NCBI RefSeq assembly: GCF_030272615.1
Contig: NC_081407.1
Coordinates: 434,222,730-434,286,729, forward strand
Length of the DNA stretch: 64,000 bases
Direction of reading: 5' to 3'
From: Cryptomeria japonica
Taxonomy: Eukaryota; Streptophyta; Pinopsida; Cupressales; Cupressaceae
The notes beneath the pieces were generated by a model. That model worked only from the letters and a program-made list of their open reading frames with translations, was not told the origin of the DNA and ran no database searches. Positions 11,312-22,419 of this stretch are shown here, piece by piece (position 1 is the stretch's first letter; the number at the start of each line of letters is the position of its first letter). The position numbers and the translations under genes are program-made.

Positions 11312-12371
11312 TGTTGGTTTGATGATGATGTTTTGATGTCAAGAGTTGATTGGTGACTTATTTTATGCTGTCATTGATGGCAGCTATGTTTTTATAGTCA
11401 CATAAGTCTTGTAAGCCAGCCGGTAAAGCTTAACCAGTAGAGAAGACAATTTAACAGTGAACCGACAAATAGGTCTTCAATCGGTAAACAAGAACAAAGT
11501 TGCATTCGAGCTACCGGTACAGGCGATTGACGAAGAGTTGGATGATGGGGTTCTACAGGAGTGATGGAGACAAGTATTTTGTGCTATATTCATGACCGCA
11601 TTAGCAAATTCAACAAGATGATCGAGATTTGATGTACAGAGCAAGCTATCTCGAAGAACACTTAACCGGTAGTGATAAAGTCACTAAGATCCGTAAATCG
11701 GTACAGTTTTTCTTTTATTTTTGGTTTGTTATGTCAGTGGTCGACATAACTAAGGCATGTAATGTAAGTTTGTCTAGATTCATTGAACCTAGGAAATTGT
11801 TCCAAAATTATGAGCCGACTAAGTTGATGTCTAAAAAAATTGTGATGAGGTATGAGATAAGAGTGTGAGATCATTAGCGAAGGATGTGAACTTGATTGTG
11901 CGATGATTAGTGAAGCTCTGTATTGATGTGTTGTTGAAATTTTGGGAGGAATTGAAGCGGATCTTATCTAACACAGAGGTGTTACATGAAGATCATTGAA
12001 TTGTTGTTATCCTAACAGTTGCAGCAGTCAAATCTCTTAACCAGGTAGGTCCTGACAGGCCTTAATCTGTAAATCCCCTAACAGGGTAGCTCAACATCTG
12101 AGTTTAAATCCTCTTGCGAGGTTGCTCCTAACAAGGCTCATCATAGCAAATCCCTTCACCGGGTGACTCCTAACAAGGTTTGCTCAGAACAGGGCGTATT
12201 TGTAAGACCTTAATTGGTCAGAGATTTCTATTTTGCAAATAGTGAATCTTGTGGGTACTAACTCCCACCGTGGTTTTTCCCTTTTGCGTTTCCACGTATA
12301 AATCATTGTATTATGGTTGGCAAGTTTTATCTAGTATTTGCTTATGTGATTATTTTATGTGCATGCCTATT
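11312..12371 (+). repeat. 3' LTR of element A, truncated
   Basis: Starts TGTTGGTTTGATGATGATG after ATGCCAGGCCGAGAT, a decayed form of the purine tract usual before Copia LTRs. From 11361 it matches the 5' LTR, including the uninterrupted hAT target at 11583-11590. The match stops abruptly at GCATGCCTATT (12361-12371), about 100 bp before the expected end. Confidence 0.8.
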
Positions 12372-12445
12372 AAGCCTAAAACAGTAAGAGAAGCATTGAA
12401 GGATGATGACTGGATTAATGCTATGAATGAAGAATTGGATCACTT
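12372..12445 (+). pseudogene. Copia reverse-transcriptase fragment, inverted relative to element B
   Basis: A 24-codon scrap reading REALKDDDWINAMNEE on the + strand matches the start of Copia reverse transcriptase. It lies between the truncated LTR of element A and the - strand integrase of element B, in the opposite orientation to the latter. It fits the position of the missing B reverse transcriptase if a short segment was flipped. Confidence 0.75.
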
Positions 12446-14850
12446 ACCGGTTGGGAACCTATTTCTTCATTGTTATGTTCATCATCCTTCTGCACTTCTG
12501 ATTCTATAAACACAAGTTTTTTTTCATCATTTTCAGGCTCAGATATGCTGGTCTCATCAGGTTTCTCAGAGAATTCATCAACCTTAACATTTACGCTTTC
12601 AACTATCTTCTTAGTTCTCTTGTTATAACACTTGAATGTTTTACTCTTGGTAGAGTATCCAAGAAATATCCGTTCATCACACTTAGCACCAAATTTTCCA
12701 GTAGCATCATCTCTCTTAATAAAACATTTACTCCCAAAAATTTTAAAGTAGCTGACATTAGGAACCTTAACATTCCAAAGTTCATAAGGTGTTTTATCAT
12801 TACCTTTCTTAACAAGTACCCGGTTCAAAGTATAAACAGTTGTACTAACTACTTCCCTCCAAAACATCTTAGGTACTTCACCTTGTATCAACATTGTTCT
12901 AGCAGCTTCCACAATTATCATGTTCCTTCTTTCAGCAAATCCATTTTGTTGTGGAGTTCTGGGTGCTGACATTTGCCTCTTAATTCCATGTTCATCACAA
13001 AACTTCACAAACTCATCAGAAGTGAACTCACCTCCTCGGTTAGATCTCAAACATTTCAAACTCCTCCTGGTTTCCTTTTCAAATAAAGATTTAAATGCCT
13101 TGAATTTACTGAAAGCCTCAGACTTTTCTCTCAGAAAAGTTACCCACATCATCTTTGAAAAATCATCGGTAAAAATCATAAAGTACTTATCACCATAATA
13201 GCTTCTAGTCCTCATAGGACCACATAGATCAGTGTAAACTAAATCAAGGATATGCTCTCAAGAAAAAGTTTTACTTTTAAAAGATATAGAAGTCATCTTA
13301 CCCATCTGACAGTCCTTACACAACACATTGTCCGATTTCACAAGTTGGGGCATACCTCTCACAATACTTGATTTGCTAACCTTAATCAAATTGTCAAAGT
13401 TCAGATGACAAAACCTCTTGTGCCATAACCAATTGTCTTCAATCTTAGCCACCAAACAACTATTCACATTAGTATTCAGATGAAAAAGATTACCTCTAGT
13501 CTGCTTTCCAATAGCAATCAACTCTCCTTTACTTCCAAGGATCCTGCACACTCCACTCTTAAATTCAAGAAGATATCCTTTATCATTTAATTGTCCAACA
13601 CTCAATAAGTTATGTTTCAATCCATCTACCCGAAAGAAATCATCTGCATTACTTTTTCCATTCAATGAAATAGATCATTTACCTTTAACCATGCAGGGCG
13701 AGTTGTTACCAAACCTTACCACACCGCCATCAAAATCTTCAAGAGATATGAACTTGTTTCTATCACCGGTCATGTGGTGTGAGCAACCACTATCTATTAT
13801 CCATTCATCACTGCTATCCATGTGTGATACCAAAGCTTTTTCATCAGTCAAATCTTCCTTCACAGCAACAAAGACAATTTCCTCATTGTCCTCTTCCTCA
13901 AATTCCTCAACTGTTACACCATCATCCACTGCAACATAGCAACTTTTCTTTCCTTTTCCTTTAAATTTCCTGAACTTTTCCTTTTTATCACCATTAGGAC
14001 AATTTGCAGCAATGTGTCAAATCTTATTGCAGGAAAAACACTTCAAAGGAAGTTTACCTTTGTACTTACCGGTGCCTATATGAAATCTTTTAGCCAATAG
14101 TGCCTCAAGTTCCATCAGATGATCTTCATCATCACCATCTCCTTTGCTACCGCCATGACTAGACCTGCAGTCATGATTATGACAAATATCCTTTCCTTTC
14201 TTCATTGATGTATCGATTAGAGAAGCCTTAAAAGCAGATTCAAATGTCTTAGAAACACTATTATCAAAGTTGTTTAATTCAAATGTAGTCAATTTACCAA
14301 TAAGGGAATCAACAGTAACTTTATCTTTAGAAACAAATCTCAATTCTTGTATTGGAGATACCCTAATAGCATATTGTGGTAAGAGAGTTCTAAGCATCTT
14401 ACTAACAACAGTATCTTCTTCAACTTTACCTCCAACACTCTTGATACCACCTACAACTTCCTTAATCCTTTGTCCATATTGTTCTATATTCTCACCATCA
14501 ACCATTCTCATGTCATCAAATTTACCTCTAAGACTTTCTTCCTTATCCCTTTGTACATGTTCATCACCTCCATAAATCAAACCTAATTTCTCCCATACTT
14601 CAAATGCAATCTCTAATCCATGAACATCTATATACTCAGAGTCAGACAAAGTACTTACAATTGCTTAAAGTGCCTAGATGTTTTCTTGCTGCTCCTTAAG
14701 TTGATCAGGTGTTAAGGGACTGGTGGTAGGAGCCACATACTTGTTTGTCACATGATACCAAAACTGAGAACCCATTCCTTTGATATATATCTTCATTCGA
14801 TCACTCCATATCCAGTAGTTGTCCTTGGTAAACTTGGGACCCTCCATCAT
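12446..14850 (-). pseudogene. Copia gag-pol (gag, protease, integrase), nonsense-riddled
   Basis: Starting at about 14850 (MMEGPKF), the - strand encodes a UBN2-type gag, the start of a CCHC knuckle (CFSCNK), an aspartic protease site DSGCSHHMTGD near 13794, and the GAG-pre-integrase with WHKRFCHLNF and CKDC. The integrase core follows with IFTDDFSKMMW, RGGEFTS, PQQNGFAERRN and the downstream GSKCF/LGYS region. All blocks are in one frame. The breaks are four stop codons (14674, 14017, 13675, 13258), no frameshift. The usual SDRGGEF is SNRGGEF here (codon 13039-13041), so the second catalytic Asp of integrase is lost. Reverse transcriptase is missing except for the inverted scrap at 12372-12445. 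Confidence 0.93.
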
Positions 14851-14907
14851 CTTTCTTCGGGTTCTTTTCCTCAAGCTGTTAATGCTTCTGCACACAAAGG
14901 ACCTAAC

Positions 14908-14919
14908 GCTCTGATACCA
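14908..14919 (-). promoter_or_regulatory. tRNA-Met primer binding site of element B
   Basis: On the - strand TGGTATCAGAGC, complementary to the 3' end of plant initiator tRNA-Met, two bases from the LTR end AACA. Its place upstream of gag fixes the element's orientation. Confidence 0.92.
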
Positions 14920-14921
14920 AT

Positions 14922-15710
14922 TGTTAATCTGAGAGGATCTGGTTAATACTGAGAGGGGGGGTGAATCAGTATTAACAACAATTCATAACTTTAAACTTAA
15001 ACTGATAAAACTTCACCAAATCAATCACAAACCAGTAATAAACTGTTTACCACTACCAATAATCACTAATATCCAACTGTTAAACTGATTTATCAGAGCT
15101 GCTCATTTAGCGTTCATCAACATGAATAAACTGAAAGTAAATCAAATCAACACATCAAAAACATTCACCATATGAAAACCAGAATTTTCACGTGGAAACC
15201 CAAATAGGGAAAAACCAAAGTGGGAATTGGTACCCACAAAAATTGTGCACTCTTTTGGAATGCGCCCTGTTAGGAGCCTAGCCCGATTAGGAGCTTACAA
15301 TGATGCCCTATTAGGAGCAGACCCTGTTAGGAGTCACCCGATTAAGGGATTGCTATGATGAGCCCTGTTAGGAGCTTTGCCTTGTTATAAGCAACCTCGC
15401 AAGTGGATTTAAGACTCAGATGTTGAGCTACCTAGTTAAGGGATTTACAATTTAAGGCCTGTTAGAACCTACCCGATTAAGGGATTTTGTCTGTTGTAAC
15501 TGTTGAGGAACAATAGATGAATGATCTGGAAATAGCACCAACTGCTTGCTTGTTCAGATCCAATTCAACTCCAATCTGCTACACTCTGGCAGATACACCA
15601 CACTAGTTCAGCTTCACACTCTTTTCTCAAATCACCGACATAACAAACATCAACTATACTGACCTAAATAACCTTTACATCTTAGTTGGTCCATAATCCA
15701 TCAAAGCACA
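14922..15710 (-). repeat. 5' LTR of element B, outer end uncertain
   Basis: Begins (as + strand TG at 14922) next to the primer site. It contains the repeated CCTGTTAGGAG/CCCGATTAGGAG words and, at 15190-15230, CACGTGGAAACCCAAATAG, the reverse of the A-LTR stretch around 5646-5690. No second copy is in the window, so the far border near 15710 is a guess. Confidence 0.6.
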
Positions 15711-17895
15711 ATATATTTACATTAAAGGCATGGTATAGGATTTCTTATATCATTAAACTTAATTATAATGAAAAAAGACACAAGTCATCATTCATTAGAG
15801 GTAGGATACCATATTTTAATAAAGCTAACCTTTAACATCACAACACTACCTTCCAAGGTGCAATATGAAAAAAGAAATATGCTTTCCCCTATTTACGAGA
15901 AAGGAGGCAAAAAAGTAGAAGGGAAGCTGCTGGGGAAATTAAATTATTGGCATATCTTTTGTGGCATAAATGAGCAACAGTCCAGCTTGGCAGTGATACA
16001 AGTAAGGGTTTAAGCGATCATTTATTGGTGCTTATCATAGTTTTCTTGGTCAATGTGTGCCCTTTAGTGAAACCCCCAACACTCTTATGTGTTTCTTGGA
16101 ATGTCTGAGGCATTTTCCCTAAAAGGTATTGTTGCTTTTCCAATTCATGCATGTGTAGTTTTGAAAAAATAATTGAGCCACACCTCTAACAAAAAGATAG
16201 TTTATATTCTCCTTTGACTCATAACATTGGAAAACATTTGCTAATAACAATGGGAGACCTTGATACAGTAATCTACCACACTAAAACTAAATAAAATCAA
16301 GATTGGGTTAAAAGAATTGTTGATTAACAAAGAGAAAACAAGGGTAATAAAGGGTGCTATTAGCTAGAGAAATACTATCACCTTAAATGATAAGGAATGT
16401 CAGATGCCATAAACCTAAATTGCCAAATCGGCCATTTCCTTTGCTAATCCCAAGTAGGATACATCCCAAAATCAGGCGTAGTTAAAGAAACCTACAGAAT
16501 CGACCAAGGTTCATATCTATGCAGCCCAAAACTTTTTTCGATCCATAACAAGATCCTGACCCATTTTTGGTGTTGACTTGGCATTTTTTCATGGAATCCA
16601 ACACGATTCCAACACCTGATGCAATTTTCGTGTTTTTTAATTTTACTTGGCAAAAGAACACTCGTCAACTTCGAAAAGAATATTGAAAACCTGAGAGGTG
16701 AAACATTTTTCATTGTTTTTGTGTTACGAATGGGGGGAAAAATGGCAACTCATTTCTATGCTGCTCATCTTTCATTCTGTTCTTTTATGTTTTGATATTT
16801 TAATCTTTTATGTTTTTAATATTTAATAAATTTTAAATTACGACAACCCAGAAAGCACGAATGTAATGTCCCCCTATTGAGATTTACCATAATTTAGTCC
16901 TGAGACAACAATTCCAACTTTAAAGTGAAGTGTAATACATTTATAAATATAATTTTATCAATTTGGGGACATTTCATTATAATATTTAATTTAAAATTCT
17001 AAGAATAGCTCAAAGGGTAGAACTTATCTTGACAGCTTTCTCTGATTTGACAATAGATTTATGCTGATCAGAAATCTTCCATAAAACTGATTACTATCTC
17101 CTTACAAACATGCCATAAAACTTCTTACAATCTCCTCATTTAATATGTCCATATAATTCTACATAAATCTGTAATAGTCTTCTGTACACTTCTCTTCATT
17201 GGATCTGCAATCTTACTTTCTATCAATGTCCTTGGTGCATATGCTCAACAGTCCTTTTAATACGCATACCCTTCCTCTATATCTGTATGAACTTCTTGTC
17301 TTATATCTAGATCTGATATAACAGTATTTCTCACACAGTATCTACTTATTATTCTCTCTTGCTTGTAGTATATACTATATTCTTTGTATACTTCATCCTT
17401 TCACTTCTTCTTAAAGTTCATTTTGTTTCACTCACATACTACCACACACATCTCCTCAAACTCCTTTCTAATCTCTATAATCTATATATCTTTTCTTCTA
17501 AAGGACATACCCTTCCAGATTTGAAGAGACATGTCTTTCTCTTGGTTACTGACTTCTCTTAGTCATAATACAAATTGCTTCCCTTCATTGCATCTCTTTC
17601 AAATTGCACCTTAACTATTGTTAATGTAGATCGTACCTAATGCAAGTTCACACCTCTTGCAAATAACAATACATTGCAACAAATGCATCTTTTCATGTAT
17701 AATAATCGTGTCTTGTTAGCAATTTGCACCACTTGATAATAGTTACTTGTTAATAAAAAATTTAACTTCCAAACAGATCACACTTGTTTAATTATTGTTT
17801 CTTATTGCAACATATTAGTTAGCCTTTCTTATGATCGCTGTTCTTTAGTTAAGTATATGATAAATATAAACAATTTAACTGCTCAAAATTATGAT
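15711..17895. other. No gene recognised; AT-rich and pyrimidine-rich sequence
   Basis: Short frames only, none resembling a known protein. 17190-17560 is markedly C/T-rich on the + strand. The one structured piece is the small inverted-repeat segment listed separately at 16862-16976. Confidence 0.5.
16862..16976. repeat. Small inverted-repeat segment with TGTAATGTCCCC ends
   Basis: TGTAATGTCCCC at 16862 and GGGGACATTTCA ending at 16976 form an imperfect inverted pair about 115 bp apart. It could be a tiny MITE-like element, or the start of an LTR, because the same word opens several LTRs in this window. No target duplication is evident. Confidence 0.4.
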
Positions 17896-18450
17896 AATGA
17901 TCCCGGTGCTACGCAACAACTCCGGTTCGATTCTCACTAGTGTTACCATAAACCCTTTAAGGGTGCATGAGTAGCCGAGTTGGTGTGAAGGCGAGTCGTG
18001 AGGCGTAATGTTAGGCTAATGATCATGGTGCTACGCAACAACTCCAGTTTGATTCTCACTAGTGTTACCATAAACTCTTTTAAGAGTGCATGAGTAGCCG
18101 ACTTGGTGTGAAGGCGAGTCGTGAGGCGTAGTGTTAGGCTAATGATCCCAGTGCTACGCAACAACTCCAGTCCGATTCTCACTAGTGTTACTATAAACCC
18201 TTTTAAGGGTGCATGAGTAGCCAAGTTGGTGTGAAGACGAGTCGTGAGGCATAGTGTTAGGCTAATGATCCCGGTGCTACGCAACAACTCCAGTTCGATT
18301 CTCACTAGTGTTACCATAAACCCTTTTAAGGGTGCATGAGTAGCCGAGTTGGTGTGAAGGCGAGTCGTGAGACGTAGTGTTAGGCTAATGATCCCAGTGC
18401 TACGCAACAACTCTAGTTCGATTCTCACTAGTGTTACCATAAACCCTTTT
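17896..18450 (+). repeat. Tandem array of 122-123-bp tRNA-like units, about 4.5 copies
   Basis: Units start (AATGATCC) at 17896, 18018, 18141, 18264 and 18387. Each contains an RNA polymerase III A-box-like TAGCCGAGTTGG followed 74 bases later by a B-box-like GGTTCGATTCTC, with GTGTGAAGGC after the A box as in class II tRNAs. Units are joined by AAACCCTTTTAAGGGT, itself nearly palindromic. The first unit begins in the middle and the last breaks off at AAACCCTTTT. This looks like a tRNA-derived SINE that multiplied in tandem. Confidence 0.8.
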
Positions 18451-18535
18451 GGGGACATCCCCATAGCGCAACGGTAGTTGCGAAGCCCTGTTAATATGGC
18501 AGTCTTGGTTCGAATCCCATGCAGATCACGGGAGG
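18451..18535 (+). mobile_element. Second tRNA-derived SINE head
   Basis: Immediately after the array, TAGCGCAACGG (18464-18474) and GGTTCGAATCC (18507-18517) match polymerase III A and B boxes. Their starts are 43 bases apart, the distance in ordinary class I tRNAs. It differs in sequence from the array units. The body continues into GC-rich sequence; no A-rich tail or target duplication was found. Confidence 0.65.
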
Positions 18536-18676
18536 AGTTTCGAACGCGGCCCCCACATGCTGAAGTGAGGATGGATTGCTGACGGTGCAAGGAGATTCGT
18601 GGAGCAGCAGCCGCTGGAAGGTGAAGGCGAGGAGGGAGTTCATTGTCAAAGGAGGAGCTGACTCGGCCATTTGGAG

Positions 18677-18899
18677 TAATAAGGGTTGGAGGGATGAGGA
18701 GATGGATGGATGAAGGAGAGATAAGGAGCAGATGGAGAGATAAGTCGCGAGAGTTATAAGGTGAGGATGGAGAGATAAGGGAGCTCGGAGTGATAAGGGG
18801 AGCGCGTAGAGTGATAAGGAGCAGGAGTTATAAGGGGAGTGGAGAGATAAGGAGTGATGCGCAAGGAGTGATAAGGGTGTAGGTGCTTGGAGGGATAAG
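18677..18899 (+). repeat. Purine-rich GATAAG cluster
   Basis: Eight GATAAG words on the + strand (about 18720, 18740, 18774, 18792, 18813, 18846, 18870, 18894), with TTATAAGG/TAATAAGG variants between them, in a strand-biased G/A-rich tract with irregular 18-35-bp spacing. It is probably a degenerate minisatellite. GATAAG is also the plant I-box core, but regulation here is only a possibility. Confidence 0.6.
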
Positions 18900-18955
18900 A
18901 TAGGTGACAGTAGATGATGCTTCAGCAGCAAGAGACAAATCCACAGAGGTGTTAA

Positions 18956-21355
18956 TACCTGTTGTGACCATTTCACACATCGCCCCATTGCAAATGGGGA
19001 CCCCCTCTTTTTGCTCGTTTTTCGCTTGCTTTTCGCTTCGCTTTTAGGGTTTTGTTAGTCAGTCAATTGTCTGGATTTAGGGTCAAGCCTTAGGGTTTTA
19101 ATTGCCGTCTTTTCAGGCCAGAATCCGGTCAGTTTTGAGAGCTTTTGAGCTTCCTTTCGAAGGATGCAAATTTTGAATGAAATGAATTCACCAGAATGGT
19201 CTATTTTCAATTGGAATTTTGAGTGCAGAGCTTAAATTTGTCTAAGTGTTGATGATGAAATGTGAATTTTTGTCCGATTGAATATTTTGACCAGATTTTG
19301 AGTTTTTTGATTTTTGATCCTAGGCATTGTAAATGATTTGTTTTCGCCGTGTTAAGTGATAAAATGTGTAAAATCATGATATTTTGGCCTGTAGGAGCAG
19401 AATCGCTCCTGTCCCTCAATGAAGGACCGGAGCTCGTTTTCGAATATCTTACTGTCCTTGCAGGGTCAAGGTGAATTTCGAGTTGGAAATGATAGAGAAA
19501 GGCGTGATCTTTCCGTTGAATATAAATTGAAGATTTTCACAAGCACAGAGGTGCCTCCAGGAATCAAAATCGCTCCTGTCCCTCAGTGAAGGACCGGAGC
19601 TACAAATCAAATATTGCTTCGTCCTTGCAGGATTTCAACGACTTGACGATTTGAAGATGTCCAAGGGGATATGTTTTATCGAATGAATATAACTTGAAGT
19701 GTCGACATGGAGGAAAATGGTCCAGAATGCCAAAATCGCTCCTGTCCCTCAGTCAGGGACCAGGGCGAAGTACATTATAGCTCCCGTCCCTCTCCAAGGG
19801 ACCAGAGCGATATTCTTCATAGGGCGAGATTTAGGCGAAGATCAAGTCAAGTTTATGTTTGAAGGCAAGGAAGGAGGTAAAATGAACTCATTGAAGATAA
19901 ATTGAAGATTGCCAAATGCCAACAAAGGACCAAAATGCTTAAGTTCGCTCCTGTCCCTCAGGAAGGGACCAGAGCGATTTTTGTTATAGATGATTTTCTT
20001 GCCAAGTTACAACCGATCTCAAGGCATGGATGAATAGAAGGGTACATTACGAATCCGTTGAATATAAGTTTTGAAGATGACGAAATGAAATGAGGCCTAC
20101 AAAGCTAGAATCGCTCCTGTCCCTCTCCAAGGGACCGGGGCGATATAATGATTATATTGCCTTTTCTCCCAAAATTCAAGACACTCCAAGACAAGGAACA
20201 AGGTGGCAAAGGCGTTTCAAGGCATCTCAATCAAGCACGAAGTATCCAAAGTTGCTAAATTGAATGGATTTACATTAAGACCCCTAGTTCGCTCCTGTCC
20301 CTCTCCAAGGGACCAGAGCGAAATTTGCATAAAGGCATAAATTTTGAAAGTTTGTCAAGCATCAAGCGATTAAGGAGGGTCAAGGGACGTCATATCACGC
20401 ATTGAAGGTAATGGCAAGCTGAAGAACGCAAGAACAAACTCAAAACCTTGAAGTTCGCTCCTGTCCCTTGGGAAGGGACCAAAGCGATGTTTATTATATT
20501 GGCTAATTCATGCAAAAATCACGTAAGGTCAAGACTTCACAAGGTTGTAAAAGGTCCAAGGCATGATTAGAAGATGATATTCAAAGGCTTCAAACGTAAA
20601 ATGATCGTCAAATTGAATACAGAAGCTATATCGCTCCTGTCACTCTCCAAGGGACCAGGGCGATTTATATGGAATCATTCATTTTCCTTCAAGTTCATGC
20701 CAAGTCAAGGTCTTTCGGGATCACCCAAGGTCTAAGGCGTCTTTTGAAGGTGATATAACAAAGTGTTGAACGTTAAAATGCTACCAATTTGTACAAAGAG
20801 CCTATATCGCTCCTGTCCTTTGGACAAGGACCAAAGCGATTTTTACAAAAACACTCATGCTCCTTCAAAATCAAGACAATGCAAGGATTGGCGAAGTAAA
20901 GGACATCCTTTGGAAGACAATGAACGAAGAACGAAGATCAAATGCTTACAAATTTGAGCCAGAACATGGAGATCGCTCCTGTCCCTCTCCAAGGGACCAG
21001 GGCGATATTTGCCAAAACGCATGATATCCTTTAAAGACCACATCAAAACAAAGTTGTACAAAGTTTTAAACATCATTTGGAGGGCGATACAAAGGGAAAT
21101 GGACGTTAAATATTACCAATTTGAGCTTAAAATGGAGAAAAGACAAGGATCGCTCCTGTCCCTCTCCAAGGGACAAGGGCGATGATCCTTCTAACATCAA
21201 AAATGGCTTGTAAAAAGCAAGTGATGCAAGCGTGGGGTAAAGAGACGAGGTTATTATTCACCATACAAGGAAAAGTTGATGTCAAAATGGAGAATTTCAA
21301 GTGAAAACATTAGGATCGCTCCTGTCCCTCTCCAAGGGACCAGGGCGATGAGGTA
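18956..21355 (+). repeat. Module A, + copy: 13 phased hairpin cores
   Basis: The module opens TACCTGTTGTGACC and ends GCGATGAGGTAC. It contains 13 cores of type TCGCTCCTGTCCCT-5 nt-AGGGACCAGGGCGA, beginning at 19403, 19570, 19736, 19778, 19945, 20111, 20289, 20455, 20631, 20807, 20973, 21150 and 21316. Apart from one 42-bp step, spacings are 166-167 or 176-178 bp, while the spacers have diverged. Each core can fold into a 14-bp stem with two central mismatches. It is the reverse complement of the module at 26514-28719. Confidence 0.9.
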
Positions 21356-22323
21356 CTATTGACGTGTATTTTATACACAATCATACACAGAATAAAATAC
21401 CAATAGGCATCTTATCCTCTCTTGAGAAAATAGTCTCTAACTGCTGAAGATCTGCACGAAGGATCAGTTAGGTAGACTCCAAGGTTCTTTTAGTAGGGTC
21501 TCTACGTGTGGACAAGCTTTTAGTGGTATGATGTGATTTGCTGTTTCCTCCAAGGGGCCTTACGTATTCCAAAAGTTCAAAGATTTTCTAAACTAAAGAA
21601 ACTTTCAAAAAAAAAAAAGCAAAAGGAGTAGGGTTTAAAAGAGGTCTAATCTAGCCTAACCCTATGAATGACTTAGTATGGACAAGACTTGGCAAGATTC
21701 AACCAACTTCAATTTCGCCATAAGATAACAACTCAATTGAAATTAGTGCGATCTTCTAAGGTAATAAAATGATACTCAATACATCAAAGATCAAGGACAC
21801 TACTACGAAGGTACATATCCAAGATACAATAATGATTGAAGATTAAGGGACTCAAAGTATTCTCCAGTCGACCACGCAAGGCGTTCCTACAATCAGCAAG
21901 AAGCTAGTGGTTTGGATTACGAATCCTACCAAATATCAAATCTCACACTTTGTCCTTCAAATTTAACAAACTACTTTGATTGAGCACGATTCAAGTAGAT
22001 CAAACAACCATGAAGATAACTCAAGAAATTTGCAACAAAACACCATAACTTCAATATTTTATTGATTTCCAAGTCATCATGTACAACAATTGCTTGAATT
22101 TCTCTCTTCAAAACTCAATCTTGCTACAAAATAAAATTGCTTCTAACTCTAATCTCTCTTACATCAACTATTGACTATTACTCTATTCCTCTATTACACT
22201 ATTACTCAATGAAATGAAAAATGGGGGTATAAATAGCATCCCCAATTACAATGAAAGGTCCAGATTGAAAGTAAATCAATGGACAAGATCATGACACCTA
22301 AACCCTAATTAGGGTTTGTTACA
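21350..22323 (-). repeat. LTR-like 3' segment of unit 1
   Basis: On the - strand it begins TGTAACAAACCCTAATTAG after a purine tract and ends ...ATAGTACCTCA, i.e. TG...CA. A TATA-like TATTTATA lies at about 22229-22236 (TATAAATAG on the + strand). It matches 32882-33840 and, more distantly, 54331-54996. An identical segment upstream of the gene, required for a normal LTR element, was not found. Confidence 0.6.
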
Positions 22324-22419
22324 AATGACGTCCTTTTTACTGAACAATATTAAATACATAGCCAAATATTAAATTCGGCACAAAAACCTAGGAGGTATCA
22401 ACCAATGAGAAATAAGATG

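Larger units (their letters stand above)
1147..12371 (+). mobile_element. Copia-like, pol-less LTR retrotransposon A
   Basis: Related sequences flank an internal region: 1147-1376 plus 4972-5740 match 11361-12371. The internal part starts with a degenerate tRNA-Met primer site at 5850 and ends near a purine-containing stretch before 11312. Inside are a zinc-knuckle protein (5922-7214) and a second long, broken reading frame (7681-11009). No protease, integrase, reverse transcriptase or RNase H is visible, so it would have depended on enzymes of a relative. The 5' LTR lacks roughly its first 50 bp and the 3' LTR its last ~100 bp, so target duplications cannot be read. A hAT element sits in the 5' LTR. 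Confidence 0.75.
12446..15710 (-). mobile_element. Truncated Copia retrotransposon B
   Basis: Reading the - strand: LTR (about 15710 to 14922), tRNA-Met primer site, gag, zinc knuckle, protease, GAG-pre-integrase and integrase, then the element stops at about 12446 before reverse transcriptase and RNase H. The second LTR is absent. Its LTR shares the CCTAACAGGG-type repeats and the stretch near 15190-15230 with the LTR of element A in reverse, so A and B are related and may be a dependent/autonomous pair. Confidence 0.85.

Noticed and set aside
12249-12509. Single + strand protein spanning LTR end and reverse-transcriptase words
   Set aside because: Chimeric translation across the truncated LTR of A and the RT scrap; not a gene.
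18451-18535. Functional tRNA gene
   Set aside because: Boxes fit, but acceptor-stem sequences do not pair and the anticodon arm is poor; SINE head is more likely.
18491-18988. 165-codon minus-strand frame rich in Ser/Leu
   Set aside because: It is the antisense of the GATAAG purine repeat; low-complexity LSLL patterns come from the repeat and not from a protein.
19403-21349. CRISPR-like appearance of regularly spaced repeats
   Set aside because: Spacers of about 130-145 bp, imperfect repeats, no cas genes and a plant context; the array is element-internal repetition.
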